Source: Bacteroidales bacterium
Lineage (GTDB): Bacteria > Bacteroidota > Bacteroidia > Bacteroidales > VadinHA17
DNA length: 9,641 bases
Direction: 5' to 3'
Assembly (NCBI GenBank): GCA_013314865.1
Contig: JABUEV010000060.1
Span: 1-9,641, forward strand
Positions 1 through 6,558 of this stretch are shown in pieces. The position numbers and the translations under genes are program-made. The stretch's first letter is position 1. Every line of letters starts with the position of its first letter. The notes below the pieces were generated by a model. That model saw only the letters and a program-made list of their open reading frames with translations, was not told the DNA's origin and made no database searches.

Positions 1-1
1 C

Positions 2-130
2 GGCCTGGGATTGTCAATAGTGCGTAAAGTGGTTGAACTTTACCACGGCACAATAAGTGTGGAAAGTACACCTGATGTCGGTTCAAAATTTATTGTCAGA
101 CTTCCTAAAACTCATACTATCAACAATTGA
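2..130 (+). CDS. Sensor histidine kinase, C-terminal end (partial)
   Basis: The window opens inside a gene. Reading from base 2, 42 codons precede a TGA at 128-130. The peptide begins [16 protein letters not shown] and continues with [16 protein letters not shown], which is the G2 box and last beta-strands of a HATPase_c (GHKL) ATP-binding domain: GLGLSIV is the second glycine-rich ATP-lid motif, and G-S-x-F-x-V-x-L-P is the usual end of the domain. It is therefore the tail of a two-component sensor kinase. The sensor part, the phospho-accepting His and any partner regulator lie upstream and cannot be seen. The stop codon is only four bases before the rex start, so the two genes are very probably co-transcribed, pairing a kinase with a redox repressor. 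The substrate or signal cannot be inferred. Confidence 0.9.
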   Translation, partial: GLGLSIVRKVVELYHGTISVESTPDVGSKFIVRLPKTHTINN

Positions 131-134
131 GATC

Positions 135-758
135 ATGAATAAACTTCCAGGAAAAACTGTAGAGAGACTTAGCGAATACAGAAGGACTCTTCTCGAATGT
201 CTCAATGAAAAGAAGTATTTTATTTTTTCACACGAGCTGGCGCTGAGACTGCACATTACAGCCGTACAGGTGCGGCGTGACCTTATGCTTATCGGTTATT
301 CAAGCGTTCACAGGAGAGGTTATGACGTGAAAGTACTGATTGACACCATTGGCGAAATTATTGATTCAGCTGAAGGAATTAATGTAGCCATCATCGGCAT
401 GGGTAATCTTGGACGCGCAGTAGCAGGTTATTTCAAGGGAAAGAGATCAAAGCTTAATCTAGTGGCGTCTTTCGATAACGACCCTCAGAAGGTGAATAAG
501 GTGATCAGCGGGGTTAAATGCTATCCTCACGAAGAAATGGAACAGATGATAAATGAACTGAACATACGGATTGCAATACTGACTGTTCCGGCCGACAATG
601 CAAGAGACATCGCAGAGGAGGCTGTGCGCTTCGGCATAAAAGGAATTCTCAACTATACTACTGTTCCGCTTAATGTCCCTTCAGGCGTCTATCTTGAAGA
701 ATATGACATGATTACTTCAATAGAAAAGGTGGCATACTTTGTCAAAGAAAACAGGTAG
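135..758 (+). CDS. rex: Redox-sensing transcriptional repressor Rex
   Basis: Rex is a homodimeric DNA-binding repressor that lets go of its operators when NADH/NAD+ rises, derepressing fermentation and hydrogenase genes. The 207-residue product has the family's usual length. Residues 1-65 form the winged helix, with the family signature TVERLSEYRRTLLECL (8-23) and the recognition helix AVQVRRDLMLIG (43-54; most Rex proteins have RKDL). Residues 82-200 form the Rossmann NAD(H) domain: GMGNLG (88-93) is the dinucleotide loop, FDNDP (113-117) carries the acidic NAD-selective position, and GIKGILNYTTVPLNVP (167-182) is a conserved Rex block. The C-terminal swapped helix ends in VAYFV. The ATG at 135 was chosen because translation from it begins with the normal Rex N-terminus; an in-frame ATG at 57 would add 26 unrelated residues overlapping the kinase gene. 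ribF follows after 9 bases, so these form an operon. Confidence 0.95.
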   Translation: MNKLPGKTVERLSEYRRTLLECLNEKKYFIFSHELALRLHITAVQVRRDLMLIGYSSVHRRGYDVKVLIDTIGEIIDSAEGINVAIIGMGNLGRAVAGYFKGKRSKLNLVASFDNDPQKVNKVISGVKCYPHEEMEQMINELNIRIAILTVPADNARDIAEEAVRFGIKGILNYTTVPLNVPSGVYLEEYDMITSIEKVAYFVKENR

Positions 759-767
759 GATTTCAAT

Positions 768-1691
768 ATGAAGATTTTCAAAGGCTTTGAAGAGGCGAGG
801 GGAATTAGAAATCCGGTTGTAACAACAGGTTCATTTGACGGAGTTCATATAGGACATAAGACAATACTTAACCGGCTCAGGCTTCTTGCAGAAAAATATG
901 ATGGCGAATCTGTTCTTATTACATTCGATCCTCATCCGAGAAAGGTTCTTTATCCTGATTCAGCCGGTAAAAACCTTAAACTGATAAATTCGCAGGAGGA
1001 GAAGCTTGAACTGCTCAGAAAGGCAGGGCTTGATAATCTGATAATAATAGAATTTACCAAGGAATTCAGCAAAATTACAAGCGAGGAATTTGTCAGGGAT
1101 ATACTTAAGGGAATACTTGGAGCAAAAGTAATCGTTGCGGGCTTTAACCATCATTTTGGATTTAACCAGGAAGGAGATTACAGGAAATTATGGTTGTGGC
1201 GTGAAAAATACAACTTTGAAGCTGAAGAGATACCTGAACAGGAGGTACAGCACGAAGCAGTAAGCTCTACAAAGATAAGAAAGGCAATAAGCGAGGGTTA
1301 TATTCAGAGAGCAAACGCTTACCTCGATCATTACTATATCATTATGGGCAAACCTGAGTCTTACGGTTACGAAAACAGCCAATATCCCATCAAACTGTAT
1401 AAGATACCTGTTAGTGATGAATCAAAACTTCTTCCTGCCCCTGGCATTTACGCAGTCTCAGCTGAGGCCGGACCTGTGCAGGCAAAATGCATGGCAATCA
1501 TTAACCCCAAAAATGAGAATGAACAGGAAGTGCTTATACATATGATTGAGAAAGACTATCTCCCTTACGGCCTTACCGCCACACTCTACTTTCATAAGAA
1601 AATTCACGGGTCGATAGACCTGAATGATCATAAAACTTCGGCAATAAGGCTCAAAACAGCAAAGCGCGAAATTTCCGAGCTCATATATTGA
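768..1691 (+). CDS. ribF: RibF-like FAD synthetase with degenerate riboflavin kinase domain
   Basis: RibF normally phosphorylates riboflavin to FMN (C-terminal kinase domain) and adenylates FMN to FAD (N-terminal domain). At 307 residues the length is normal. The N-terminal adenylyltransferase looks intact: TTGSFDGVHIGH (19-30) is the nucleotidyltransferase HxGH signature, FDPHPRKV (53-60) follows, AGFNHHFGFNQEGD (124-137) is the flavin-side loop, and VSSTKIRKAI (165-174) is the SSTxIR motif. The C-terminal domain (about 185-307) keeps the fold marker KLLPAPGIYAV (220-230), but the kinase hallmark GRxxGFPTAN is replaced by QYPIKLYK (205-212), losing the catalytic Thr and Asn, and the N-I-G-x-R-P-T segment is not recognisable. 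I infer a monofunctional FAD synthetase, or a paralogue serving the hydrogenase locus. It lies 9 bases after rex and 63 bases before hydG. Confidence 0.85.
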   Translation: MKIFKGFEEARGIRNPVVTTGSFDGVHIGHKTILNRLRLLAEKYDGESVLITFDPHPRKVLYPDSAGKNLKLINSQEEKLELLRKAGLDNLIIIEFTKEFSKITSEEFVRDILKGILGAKVIVAGFNHHFGFNQEGDYRKLWLWREKYNFEAEEIPEQEVQHEAVSSTKIRKAISEGYIQRANAYLDHYYIIMGKPESYGYENSQYPIKLYKIPVSDESKLLPAPGIYAVSAEAGPVQAKCMAIINPKNENEQEVLIHMIEKDYLPYGLTATLYFHKKIHGSIDLNDHKTSAIRLKTAKREISELIY

Positions 1692-1723
1692 TTAGAATCA
1701 TTTTAAATAAGCCGGTATTTTAG

Positions 1724-1731
1724 TATTTTTG
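1724..1731 (+). promoter_or_regulatory. Candidate Bacteroidota -7 promoter box before hydG
   Basis: TATTTTTG matches the Bacteroidota housekeeping -7 consensus TAnnTTTG exactly and sits 23 bases before the hydG ATG. No convincing TTG -33 box is seen at the expected distance upstream (the region reads TTTTAAATAAG), so the call is weak. If real, hydG can be transcribed separately from the rex-ribF operon. Confidence 0.35.
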
Positions 1732-1746
1732 TTATTTAATTAATTA
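1729..1746. promoter_or_regulatory. Candidate Rex operator overlapping the hydG promoter
   Basis: TTGTTATTTAATTAATTA aligns with the clostridial-type Rex box TTGTTAAnnnnTTAACAA at 11 of 14 specified positions: the left half is 6/7 and the right half 5/7. It overlaps the candidate -7 box of hydG and lies under 10 bases from its start codon, a position where bound Rex would block transcription. The rex gene is two genes upstream. The region is AT-rich, so a chance match is possible. Confidence 0.35.
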
Positions 1747-1754
1747 CTCGAAAA

Positions 1755-3179
1755 ATGAGGTTCACACCTGAAAAATTAAGTATTCCGGATCTGAGGATGC
1801 AGCCGTTTATTGACCCTGATGAGATCTGGGATCTTATTAATAATACTAAGCCAGACAAGAGCCAGGTACGGGATGTTATATCAAAATCGCTTTCAAAAAA
1901 GCGTCTTACCCTGAAGGAGACAGCAGTACTGGTTAACGCCTCAGACCCTGATCTGATAGAAGAGATTAAGGAAGGAGCGCGGGAACTCAAAAAAAGGGTT
2001 TACGGAAACCGGATAGTGCTTTTCGCCCCTCTGTATATAGGTAATAAGTGCACCAATAACTGCCAGTACTGTGGCTTCAGGATTTCCAACAAGGAAGCGG
2101 TACGGAAAACTCTTACCGATGAAGAAATTATTAAGGAAGTTGAGGCGCTTGAAGATAATGGTCAGAAGAGACTAATTCTCGTTTACGGAGAGCATCCTGA
2201 ATACTCTGCTGATTATATCGCCCATACAGTCAGACTTGTATACGGTATAAAGAAAGGCAATGGCGAGATCAGAAGAGTCAATATAAATGCCGCGCCGCTC
2301 GATATAGAAGGTTTCAGGAAAGTAGGAGAAGCCGGCATAGGAACTTATCAAATCTTCCAGGAGACTTACCATCCCGAAGCTTACAAATGGTACCATCTGG
2401 GTGGTAAAAAGAAGGATTATGCCTGGAGGCTTACCGCACTTGACAGGGCACAGGAGGCAGGTATTGATGACGTGGGCATCGGCGCACTGTTCGGCCTTTA
2501 TGACTGGCGGTTTGAAGTGCTCGGACTGGTGCGTCATGCAAATCATCTTGAAGCCTGCTACAACGTAGGCCCTCATACCATTTCCTTCCCGCGTATAAAA
2601 GATGCACTCCAGCTTAAAATAAATCCGCAGTACCAGACAAACGATGATGAATTTGCGCGGCTGATTGCAATACTGAGACTTGCGGTGCCATATACCGGAC
2701 TGATTCTTACTGCAAGAGAGGCTCCCGATTTAAGGAGAGAAGTGATGCAGTACGGCGTTTCACAGATTGACGGCGGAACCAAACTGGAACTGGGATCCTA
2801 CTCCGAATCAAAAAATGAAGAACAGAATCTGAACCGCGAACAGTTCAGAATCAATGACTCGCGTTCGCTCGGAGAAGTGATCGACGAACTGCTGACCCTC
2901 GATTACATCCCCTCTTTCTGCACTTCATGCTACAGGATGGGACGTACCGGAGAACATTTTATGGAGTTCTCAGTGCCGGGTTTTATCAAAAGATTCTGCA
3001 CACCAAATGCTATCCTCACACTTTCCGAATACCTTTGTGATTATGCTACCGAAGAAATTGCAGAAAAGGGATGGAAGGTTGTTGAAAAGAACCTTGCAAC
3101 TCTCGATACAAATGTGATGCAAAAGACACGTGAGAAAATAGAACGGATTAAGAAAGGAGAGAGGGATATTTATTTTTAG
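1755..3179 (+). CDS. hydG: [FeFe]-hydrogenase H-cluster radical SAM maturase HydG
   Basis: HydG cleaves tyrosine by radical chemistry and builds the Fe(CO)2(CN)-cysteinate synthon that supplies CO and cyanide ligands to the H-cluster. The 474-residue product has the usual length. The radical-SAM cluster motif is C99-x3-C103-x2-C106 (CTNNCQYC) at the start of the TIM barrel. The C-terminal auxiliary cluster motif, diagnostic of HydG against its relative ThiH, is C389-x2-C392-x22-C415 and has exactly the HydG spacing. Other conserved blocks include VYGEHPEY (143-150), FQETYHPEAYKWYHLGG (201-217) and QIDGGTKLELGSY (337-349). Translation starts at the ATG at 1755, after an A-rich stretch with no Shine-Dalgarno sequence. 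It is followed by a tandem-repeat spacer and then the ACT-domain gene. hydE lies on the opposite strand 3.4 kb away; hydF and the hydrogenase are outside the window. Confidence 0.97.
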   Translation: MRFTPEKLSIPDLRMQPFIDPDEIWDLINNTKPDKSQVRDVISKSLSKKRLTLKETAVLVNASDPDLIEEIKEGARELKKRVYGNRIVLFAPLYIGNKCTNNCQYCGFRISNKEAVRKTLTDEEIIKEVEALEDNGQKRLILVYGEHPEYSADYIAHTVRLVYGIKKGNGEIRRVNINAAPLDIEGFRKVGEAGIGTYQIFQETYHPEAYKWYHLGGKKKDYAWRLTALDRAQEAGIDDVGIGALFGLYDWRFEVLGLVRHANHLEACYNVGPHTISFPRIKDALQLKINPQYQTNDDEFARLIAILRLAVPYTGLILTAREAPDLRREVMQYGVSQIDGGTKLELGSYSESKNEEQNLNREQFRINDSRSLGEVIDELLTLDYIPSFCTSCYRMGRTGEHFMEFSVPGFIKRFCTPNAILTLSEYLCDYATEEIAEKGWKVVEKNLATLDTNVMQKTREKIERIKKGERDIYF

Positions 3180-3194
3180 GCGGTAGACTGCAGG

Positions 3195-3222
3195 CTCAGA
3201 GCGCAGGGCACAGAGCACAGAG
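3195..3222. repeat. Heptamer tandem array after hydG (4 units)
   Basis: Four 7-bp units run head to tail: ctcagag, cgcaggg, cacagag, cacagag. The array begins 15 bases after the hydG stop codon. It is the first of three short arrays that fill the 184-bp gap between hydG and the ACT-domain gene. Confidence 0.75.
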
Positions 3223-3229
3223 CATTTAA

Positions 3230-3317
3230 GGACCAGGAGACCATTAGACCAGTGGACTAAGAGACTGAGAGACTGAGAGACTGAGAGACTGAGAGACAAA
3301 GGGACTAAGAGACTTGA
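3230..3317. repeat. Octamer tandem array between hydG and the ACT gene (11 units)
   Basis: Eleven 8-bp units stay in register: ggaccagg, agaccatt, agaccagt, ggactaag, four copies of agactgag, agacaaag, ggactaag, agacttga. The central four are perfect and the outer ones diverge, the pattern expected of slippage-grown repeats with older edges. The strand shown is purine-rich. The word GACCAG recurs, inverted, in the array at 6487-6518. Confidence 0.9.
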
Positions 3318-3352
3318 ACGCGAAACGCGAAACACGAAACGCAAAACAATAA
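3318..3352. repeat. Heptamer tandem array before the ACT gene (4-5 units)
   Basis: Directly abutting the octamer array are 7-bp units acgcgaa, acgcgaa, acacgaa, acgcaaa and a decayed acaataa. The array ends 11 bases before the ATG of the ACT-domain gene, so it would form that gene's ribosome-binding region. No other leader or promoter motif was seen in the 3180-3363 gap. Confidence 0.75.
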
Positions 3353-3363
3353 ACCATTTCAAC

Positions 3364-3888
3364 ATGATCAGAGTCTTAGGAATCAAAATAATTGACAGAA
3401 TAAAGGAGATCGGACTTACACAGGAAGTACTTTCAAAGTATTCGTCCATCATCACAACCAGGCTCGGTTTCCATGAGCTTACGAATGAAGTGTGCAGTCG
3501 TGAAGCGTATCTTATCTTGCATCTTTCTGATAATGAGACGGAAATCAAAAAGATGATTAATGAACTAAAGAATATCGGGGGAATTAACATTCAGGAAATG
3601 GTGTTTGACGGAAAACCATTTGTCAATTTCAGGGTTGAGGAGGGGGCTCTGAGAATACTTGGAATTCTGGCTGAAAAGAAAAATCCGGAAGCAATAAAAA
3701 CCCTTCAGAAAACTCTTACTTCATACGGCTGTGTTATACGCACCAGACTTGGTGTGAACGAGGAGTTTTACGGCAATCCTGCCGGATTGATAATTCTCGA
3801 ACTGATGGGTGATGAGATTCAGATGGATCTTCTTGAACGCGACCTGCATCACATACCCGGAGTTCACCTCAGAAAAATGGCATTTTAA
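3364..3888 (+). CDS. Tandem TM1266-like ACT-domain protein (iron-only hydrogenase system regulator family)
   Basis: TM1266-family proteins are single ACT-like domains of about 80 residues found beside hydE/hydF/hydG and annotated as putative iron-only hydrogenase system regulators; their biochemical role is unproven. This 174-residue protein holds two such domains. Domain 1 is about residues 1-81 and domain 2 about 95-174, joined by a short linker (DGKPFVNFRVEEG). The two align end to end: RVLGI with RILGI, SIITTRLG (28-35) with CVIRTRLG (123-130), AYLILHL (48-54) with GLIILEL (141-147), and GGINIQEMVF (72-81) with GVHLRKMAF (166-174). The I-x-x-R-x-G strand is the family's best-conserved block. 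It follows hydG on the same strand across the repeat spacer, and ends 13 bases from the convergent peptidase gene. It could be a self-contained ACT dimer binding a small ligand or metal; this is inference. Confidence 0.8.
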   Translation: MIRVLGIKIIDRIKEIGLTQEVLSKYSSIITTRLGFHELTNEVCSREAYLILHLSDNETEIKKMINELKNIGGINIQEMVFDGKPFVNFRVEEGALRILGILAEKKNPEAIKTLQKTLTSYGCVIRTRLGVNEEFYGNPAGLIILELMGDEIQMDLLERDLHHIPGVHLRKMAF

Positions 3889-3901
3889 GAATTTTCCTTC
3901 T
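3889..3901. other. Convergent junction without visible terminator
   Basis: Only 13 AT-rich bases separate the stop codons of the ACT-domain gene and the M14 gene. I see no GC-rich hairpin with a T-tract on either strand, so termination here is either Rho-dependent or leads to overlapping antisense transcripts. Confidence 0.5.
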
Positions 3902-6445
3902 TTATTGCAGAATCTGGCCGAAGAAGACGGCATTCATTAAGATTTTGCTTGTGCCGTATGTCATAGCTCTGAAATTTGTGTTGTCATAAATTGAGATAAT
4001 CCTGTCTCCATGCACGCTTACAAAAGGTGTCTCTTTCAACCTGTTTATGTTTTCCTTTGAACAATAACCACTCAACAGTGGCGATGAAGTGTAAACGGCG
4101 GGATTATTATAGATGTTTTCCGTCTTTTTTACTGCGGTTGTGCCTGTTTTATAGACCGGGAGTTTGTCTCTTGTATAGCCAAAAAAGAGCGGATGGGTAA
4201 TATCTATCCTGGCTTCAAATATTGATCCTGGTATTGAATGTATCTGCCTGTCGTCTGACCTGTTTGCCCACACTCCGGCCGAAGAGGTGTCTGAATATTG
4301 GGGAACAAACTGAATTTCAGCAAATTTATTTCTTGAGAGCCACGAATTTCCATTTTTGTATCCGATGATCACACCTCCCTGCCGGTTCCATGCTTTAAGA
4401 TTTTCTATGCCGCTACTTCCTGTCTCAGGCGAGCCTGTGACTATAATGACATTATACCGGCTGAGGTTTAAGGATGAAATTCTCGATGGAGTTGTTATTG
4501 TTACCGGGATACCCATTTGCGTATCAAACAAATGCCATATTTCTCCGGCATCACTGCTGCTGCTTCCTTCACCTGCTATCATCAGAACCGACGGTTTCTG
4601 AAGTACCCTGAATGCACTACTGCCTAAATCTATACCTTGCGGAGTAAGGCCTGTACTCACAGCGTACACTTTTATCCGGCACTCCCTGGCTACCGAGTCA
4701 ATGCATCTTTCAAGCATCTTGCCTTTTTGCGGCTGTCCGCCTGCAGGGATCATAACAGTACCATATCCGAATCTTTTTTTAACCGGTCCGTCATTTACTT
4801 CAAAACTCCTTGTGGCAACTCTTGCAATTATTCCTGCCTTCTGCAGGGAATACAGCGCTTTTGGAGCATTATAGTCTGTCCATTCAAAAAGATATGCATA
4901 GGCATCACCTGCGCCTTCTACGCCTCCTTTATTGAATGGAATTTCTTTTACCTCTGCACCTGTTGCACCATCCGCGTCCTTTGAGGAGGCGAGACCTGCA
5001 TACTGTATGTTAAACGACATCGGAAGATTCCACGTCGAAACATCATAAAATGTCTTATCGGCAAATTCGGTTACAGGTTCAAACAGACTTCTGATAAACC
5101 TTATTTCAGGCTGGTTCAGAGGCACGATATACCCGGTTTCATCAGAAAAGGTAACACCATTTATCCGGATATCTTTTGCAAGTCTGAAGACTTTAATCTT
5201 GTGCTGAAGCAGAATCTTAATGAATTCAGCCACCCGGTTTTTGTCATCAGGTTCATCAAAAATGTATGCCTTTACGGGATGTTTTGCGGTCAAATCAGCG
5301 GCCTCCCTGTAAAACTGCCGTTGCGACTCAAGCAGTTTTTCTCTCATCTCCAGTCCGGCTTCAAGCGTTGATAGTGAAACTGTAAACTGATTTCTGATTG
5401 CAAAAGGAAATGAGAGAAGTCCGCCTGGCGTTTCTTTCAGGTGCCCTTTCACTCCTGCCTGCTCAAACAGAATACCTACAGATCCATGAATGTCGGGATA
5501 GGAGGATCCTTTGCCCACATAGAAGTCATCATAACTTTCTTCGGTATAATAGAGACTGCCAATCCGGTTGAGGTATTTTTCGTGGTATCTGCCAATCTCT
5601 TCTGTAAGCTGCTGGTTGTCTGCCGGCGTAAGCGGATTGTTTCTGGTCTTTATACCCGGCTGGAAAAAGAATGTTTCATTTGCCCCCATCTCATGATGGT
5701 CGGTATTGATATTTGGCTTCCATTTATGAAAAGCTTCAACTCTTCCTTTTGTCTCGGGATGCTGAAGCATTATATAATCACGGTTAAGGTCGAACCAGTA
5801 ATGGTTTGTTCTTCCTCCGGGCCAGCTCTCGCTGAATTCCCATGAGGCAGGGTCAGGATTATTATTAAGGCTTCTGGTAAAATTGACCCATGTTGAGTGA
5901 CGCTGCATTCCATCGGGATTCAGAGAGGGGTCAATTAAAATCACTGCATTCCTTAGAAGGTTTTCAATTTTGTCTCCCTCACCTGCCACAAGGTAATATG
6001 CAGTAAGCGCAGAGGCGTTCTGCGCACTCGATTCATTTCCATGCACACCGTATCCAAGTTTGATAAATACAGGCATCAACTTAATGTCCATTTTTTGGGA
6101 TTTGGCAGGATCGCAGAGTTCCAGATGCTGTTGTCTGAGGTTTTCGAGGTTCTTAATATTTTCAGGAGAACTGATTATAAGATGACCCAAGGGTCTGTTT
6201 TCATAACTTTCTCCATACTCTTCCCATACTGCCCTGTCAGATATGCGGGCCAGTTCAAGCATATAAAAATAGAGTTTATCGTGGGAAAGATGCCACTCGC
6301 CAACCTCATGTCCGAAGAATTGCTTCGGCCGGGGAATCATCTTGTTATATGATACATCATCAGGAAGGTAGTATTCAAGGTTTATCTGTGAATTAGTTAA
6401 CAATGAAAAACTTAACAGTATTGCCGGTATCAAAGTCTTTTTCAT
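3902..6445 (-). CDS. Secreted M14-family zinc carboxypeptidase-like protein
   Basis: This 847-residue product begins with a signal peptide (MKK, then hydrophobic TLIPAILLSFSLL, polar end near residue 19), so it should act in the periplasm or outside the cell. The M14 catalytic domain covers about residues 45-370: zinc ligands H135 and E138 (GVHGNES), the substrate-binding NR pair in DLNRDY (219-224), a third zinc ligand H250 or H251 in TDHHEMG, and the catalytic base E328 in LFEQAG. A region near 615-700 (PSVLMIAGEG, YNVIIVTG, GGVIIGY) resembles the class I glutamine-amidotransferase-like domain found at the end of Bacteroidota M14 proteins. I chose the ATG at 6445, which precedes the signal peptide; an in-frame ATG at 6637 would add 64 residues read through repeats and the end of hydE. 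It lies 112 bases downstream of hydE, with no evident link to hydrogenase maturation. Confidence 0.93.
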   Translation of the reverse strand: MKKTLIPAILLSFSLLTNSQINLEYYLPDDVSYNKMIPRPKQFFGHEVGEWHLSHDKLYFYMLELARISDRAVWEEYGESYENRPLGHLIISSPENIKNLENLRQQHLELCDPAKSQKMDIKLMPVFIKLGYGVHGNESSAQNASALTAYYLVAGEGDKIENLLRNAVILIDPSLNPDGMQRHSTWVNFTRSLNNNPDPASWEFSESWPGGRTNHYWFDLNRDYIMLQHPETKGRVEAFHKWKPNINTDHHEMGANETFFFQPGIKTRNNPLTPADNQQLTEEIGRYHEKYLNRIGSLYYTEESYDDFYVGKGSSYPDIHGSVGILFEQAGVKGHLKETPGGLLSFPFAIRNQFTVSLSTLEAGLEMREKLLESQRQFYREAADLTAKHPVKAYIFDEPDDKNRVAEFIKILLQHKIKVFRLAKDIRINGVTFSDETGYIVPLNQPEIRFIRSLFEPVTEFADKTFYDVSTWNLPMSFNIQYAGLASSKDADGATGAEVKEIPFNKGGVEGAGDAYAYLFEWTDYNAPKALYSLQKAGIIARVATRSFEVNDGPVKKRFGYGTVMIPAGGQPQKGKMLERCIDSVARECRIKVYAVSTGLTPQGIDLGSSAFRVLQKPSVLMIAGEGSSSSDAGEIWHLFDTQMGIPVTITTPSRISSLNLSRYNVIIVTGSPETGSSGIENLKAWNRQGGVIIGYKNGNSWLSRNKFAEIQFVPQYSDTSSAGVWANRSDDRQIHSIPGSIFEARIDITHPLFFGYTRDKLPVYKTGTTAVKKTENIYNNPAVYTSSPLLSGYCSKENINRLKETPFVSVHGDRIISIYDNTNFRAMTYGTSKILMNAVFFGQILQ
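6386..6403. promoter_or_regulatory. Strong Rex-operator-like palindrome at the start of the M14 gene
   Basis: On the - strand the 18 bases TTGTTAACTAATTCACAG match the Rex box pattern TTGT(T/G)AAnnnnTT(A/C)ACAA at 13 of 14 specified positions; only the last A is G. The site covers codons 15-20 of the peptidase gene, inside the signal-peptide region and 42-59 bases past its ATG. A repressor bound there could act as a roadblock. The sequence also encodes ordinary signal-peptide residues (LLTNSQ), so coincidence is not excluded. Confidence 0.4.
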
Positions 6446-6468
6446 GGATGAAATGGTATTTTGAAAAA

Positions 6469-6476
6469 CAAATGAA
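6469..6476 (-). promoter_or_regulatory. Weak candidate -7 box for the M14 gene
   Basis: Read on the - strand, TTCATTTG differs from the Bacteroidota -7 consensus TAnnTTTG at one base and lies 23 bases before the M14 start codon. No clear -33 TTG is visible, because the upstream sequence is the octamer array. Confidence 0.2.
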
Positions 6477-6486
6477 TTATTATTTA

Positions 6487-6518
6487 CTGGTCTTCTGGTC
6501 TTCTGGTCTTCTGGTCCA
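6487..6518. repeat. Octamer tandem array upstream of the M14 gene (4 units)
   Basis: Units are ctggtctt three times, then ctggtcca. On the other strand the unit reads aagaccag, sharing the word GACCAG with the array at 3230-3317 in the opposite orientation. Confidence 0.85.
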
Positions 6519-6558
6519 GCACTACTGACTGCACGACTGCACAACTGCACGACTAAAC
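6519..6558. repeat. Second octamer array, abutting the hydE stop codon (about 5 units)
   Basis: Units are gcactact (degenerate), gactgcac, gactgcac, aactgcac, gactaaac. The last unit ends on the first base of the hydE stop codon (TAG, complement of 6558-6560), so the array reaches exactly to the gene boundary. With the preceding array it fills most of the 112-bp hydE-M14 gap. Confidence 0.8.

Noticed and set aside
57..134. Longer rex start at the ATG at 57
   Set aside because: It reads 26 residues out of frame over the histidine kinase tail and adds nothing resembling Rex; the family N-terminus starts at 135.
1755..3179. ThiH (thiamine tyrosine lyase) instead of HydG
   Set aside because: The C-terminal CX2CX22C cluster motif and the hydE/TM1266 context are specific to HydG.
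2970..3590. 206-codon open frame on the - strand
   Set aside because: It is antisense to the end of hydG, three repeat arrays and the start of the ACT gene, with low-complexity Ser/Leu-rich product and no family resemblance.
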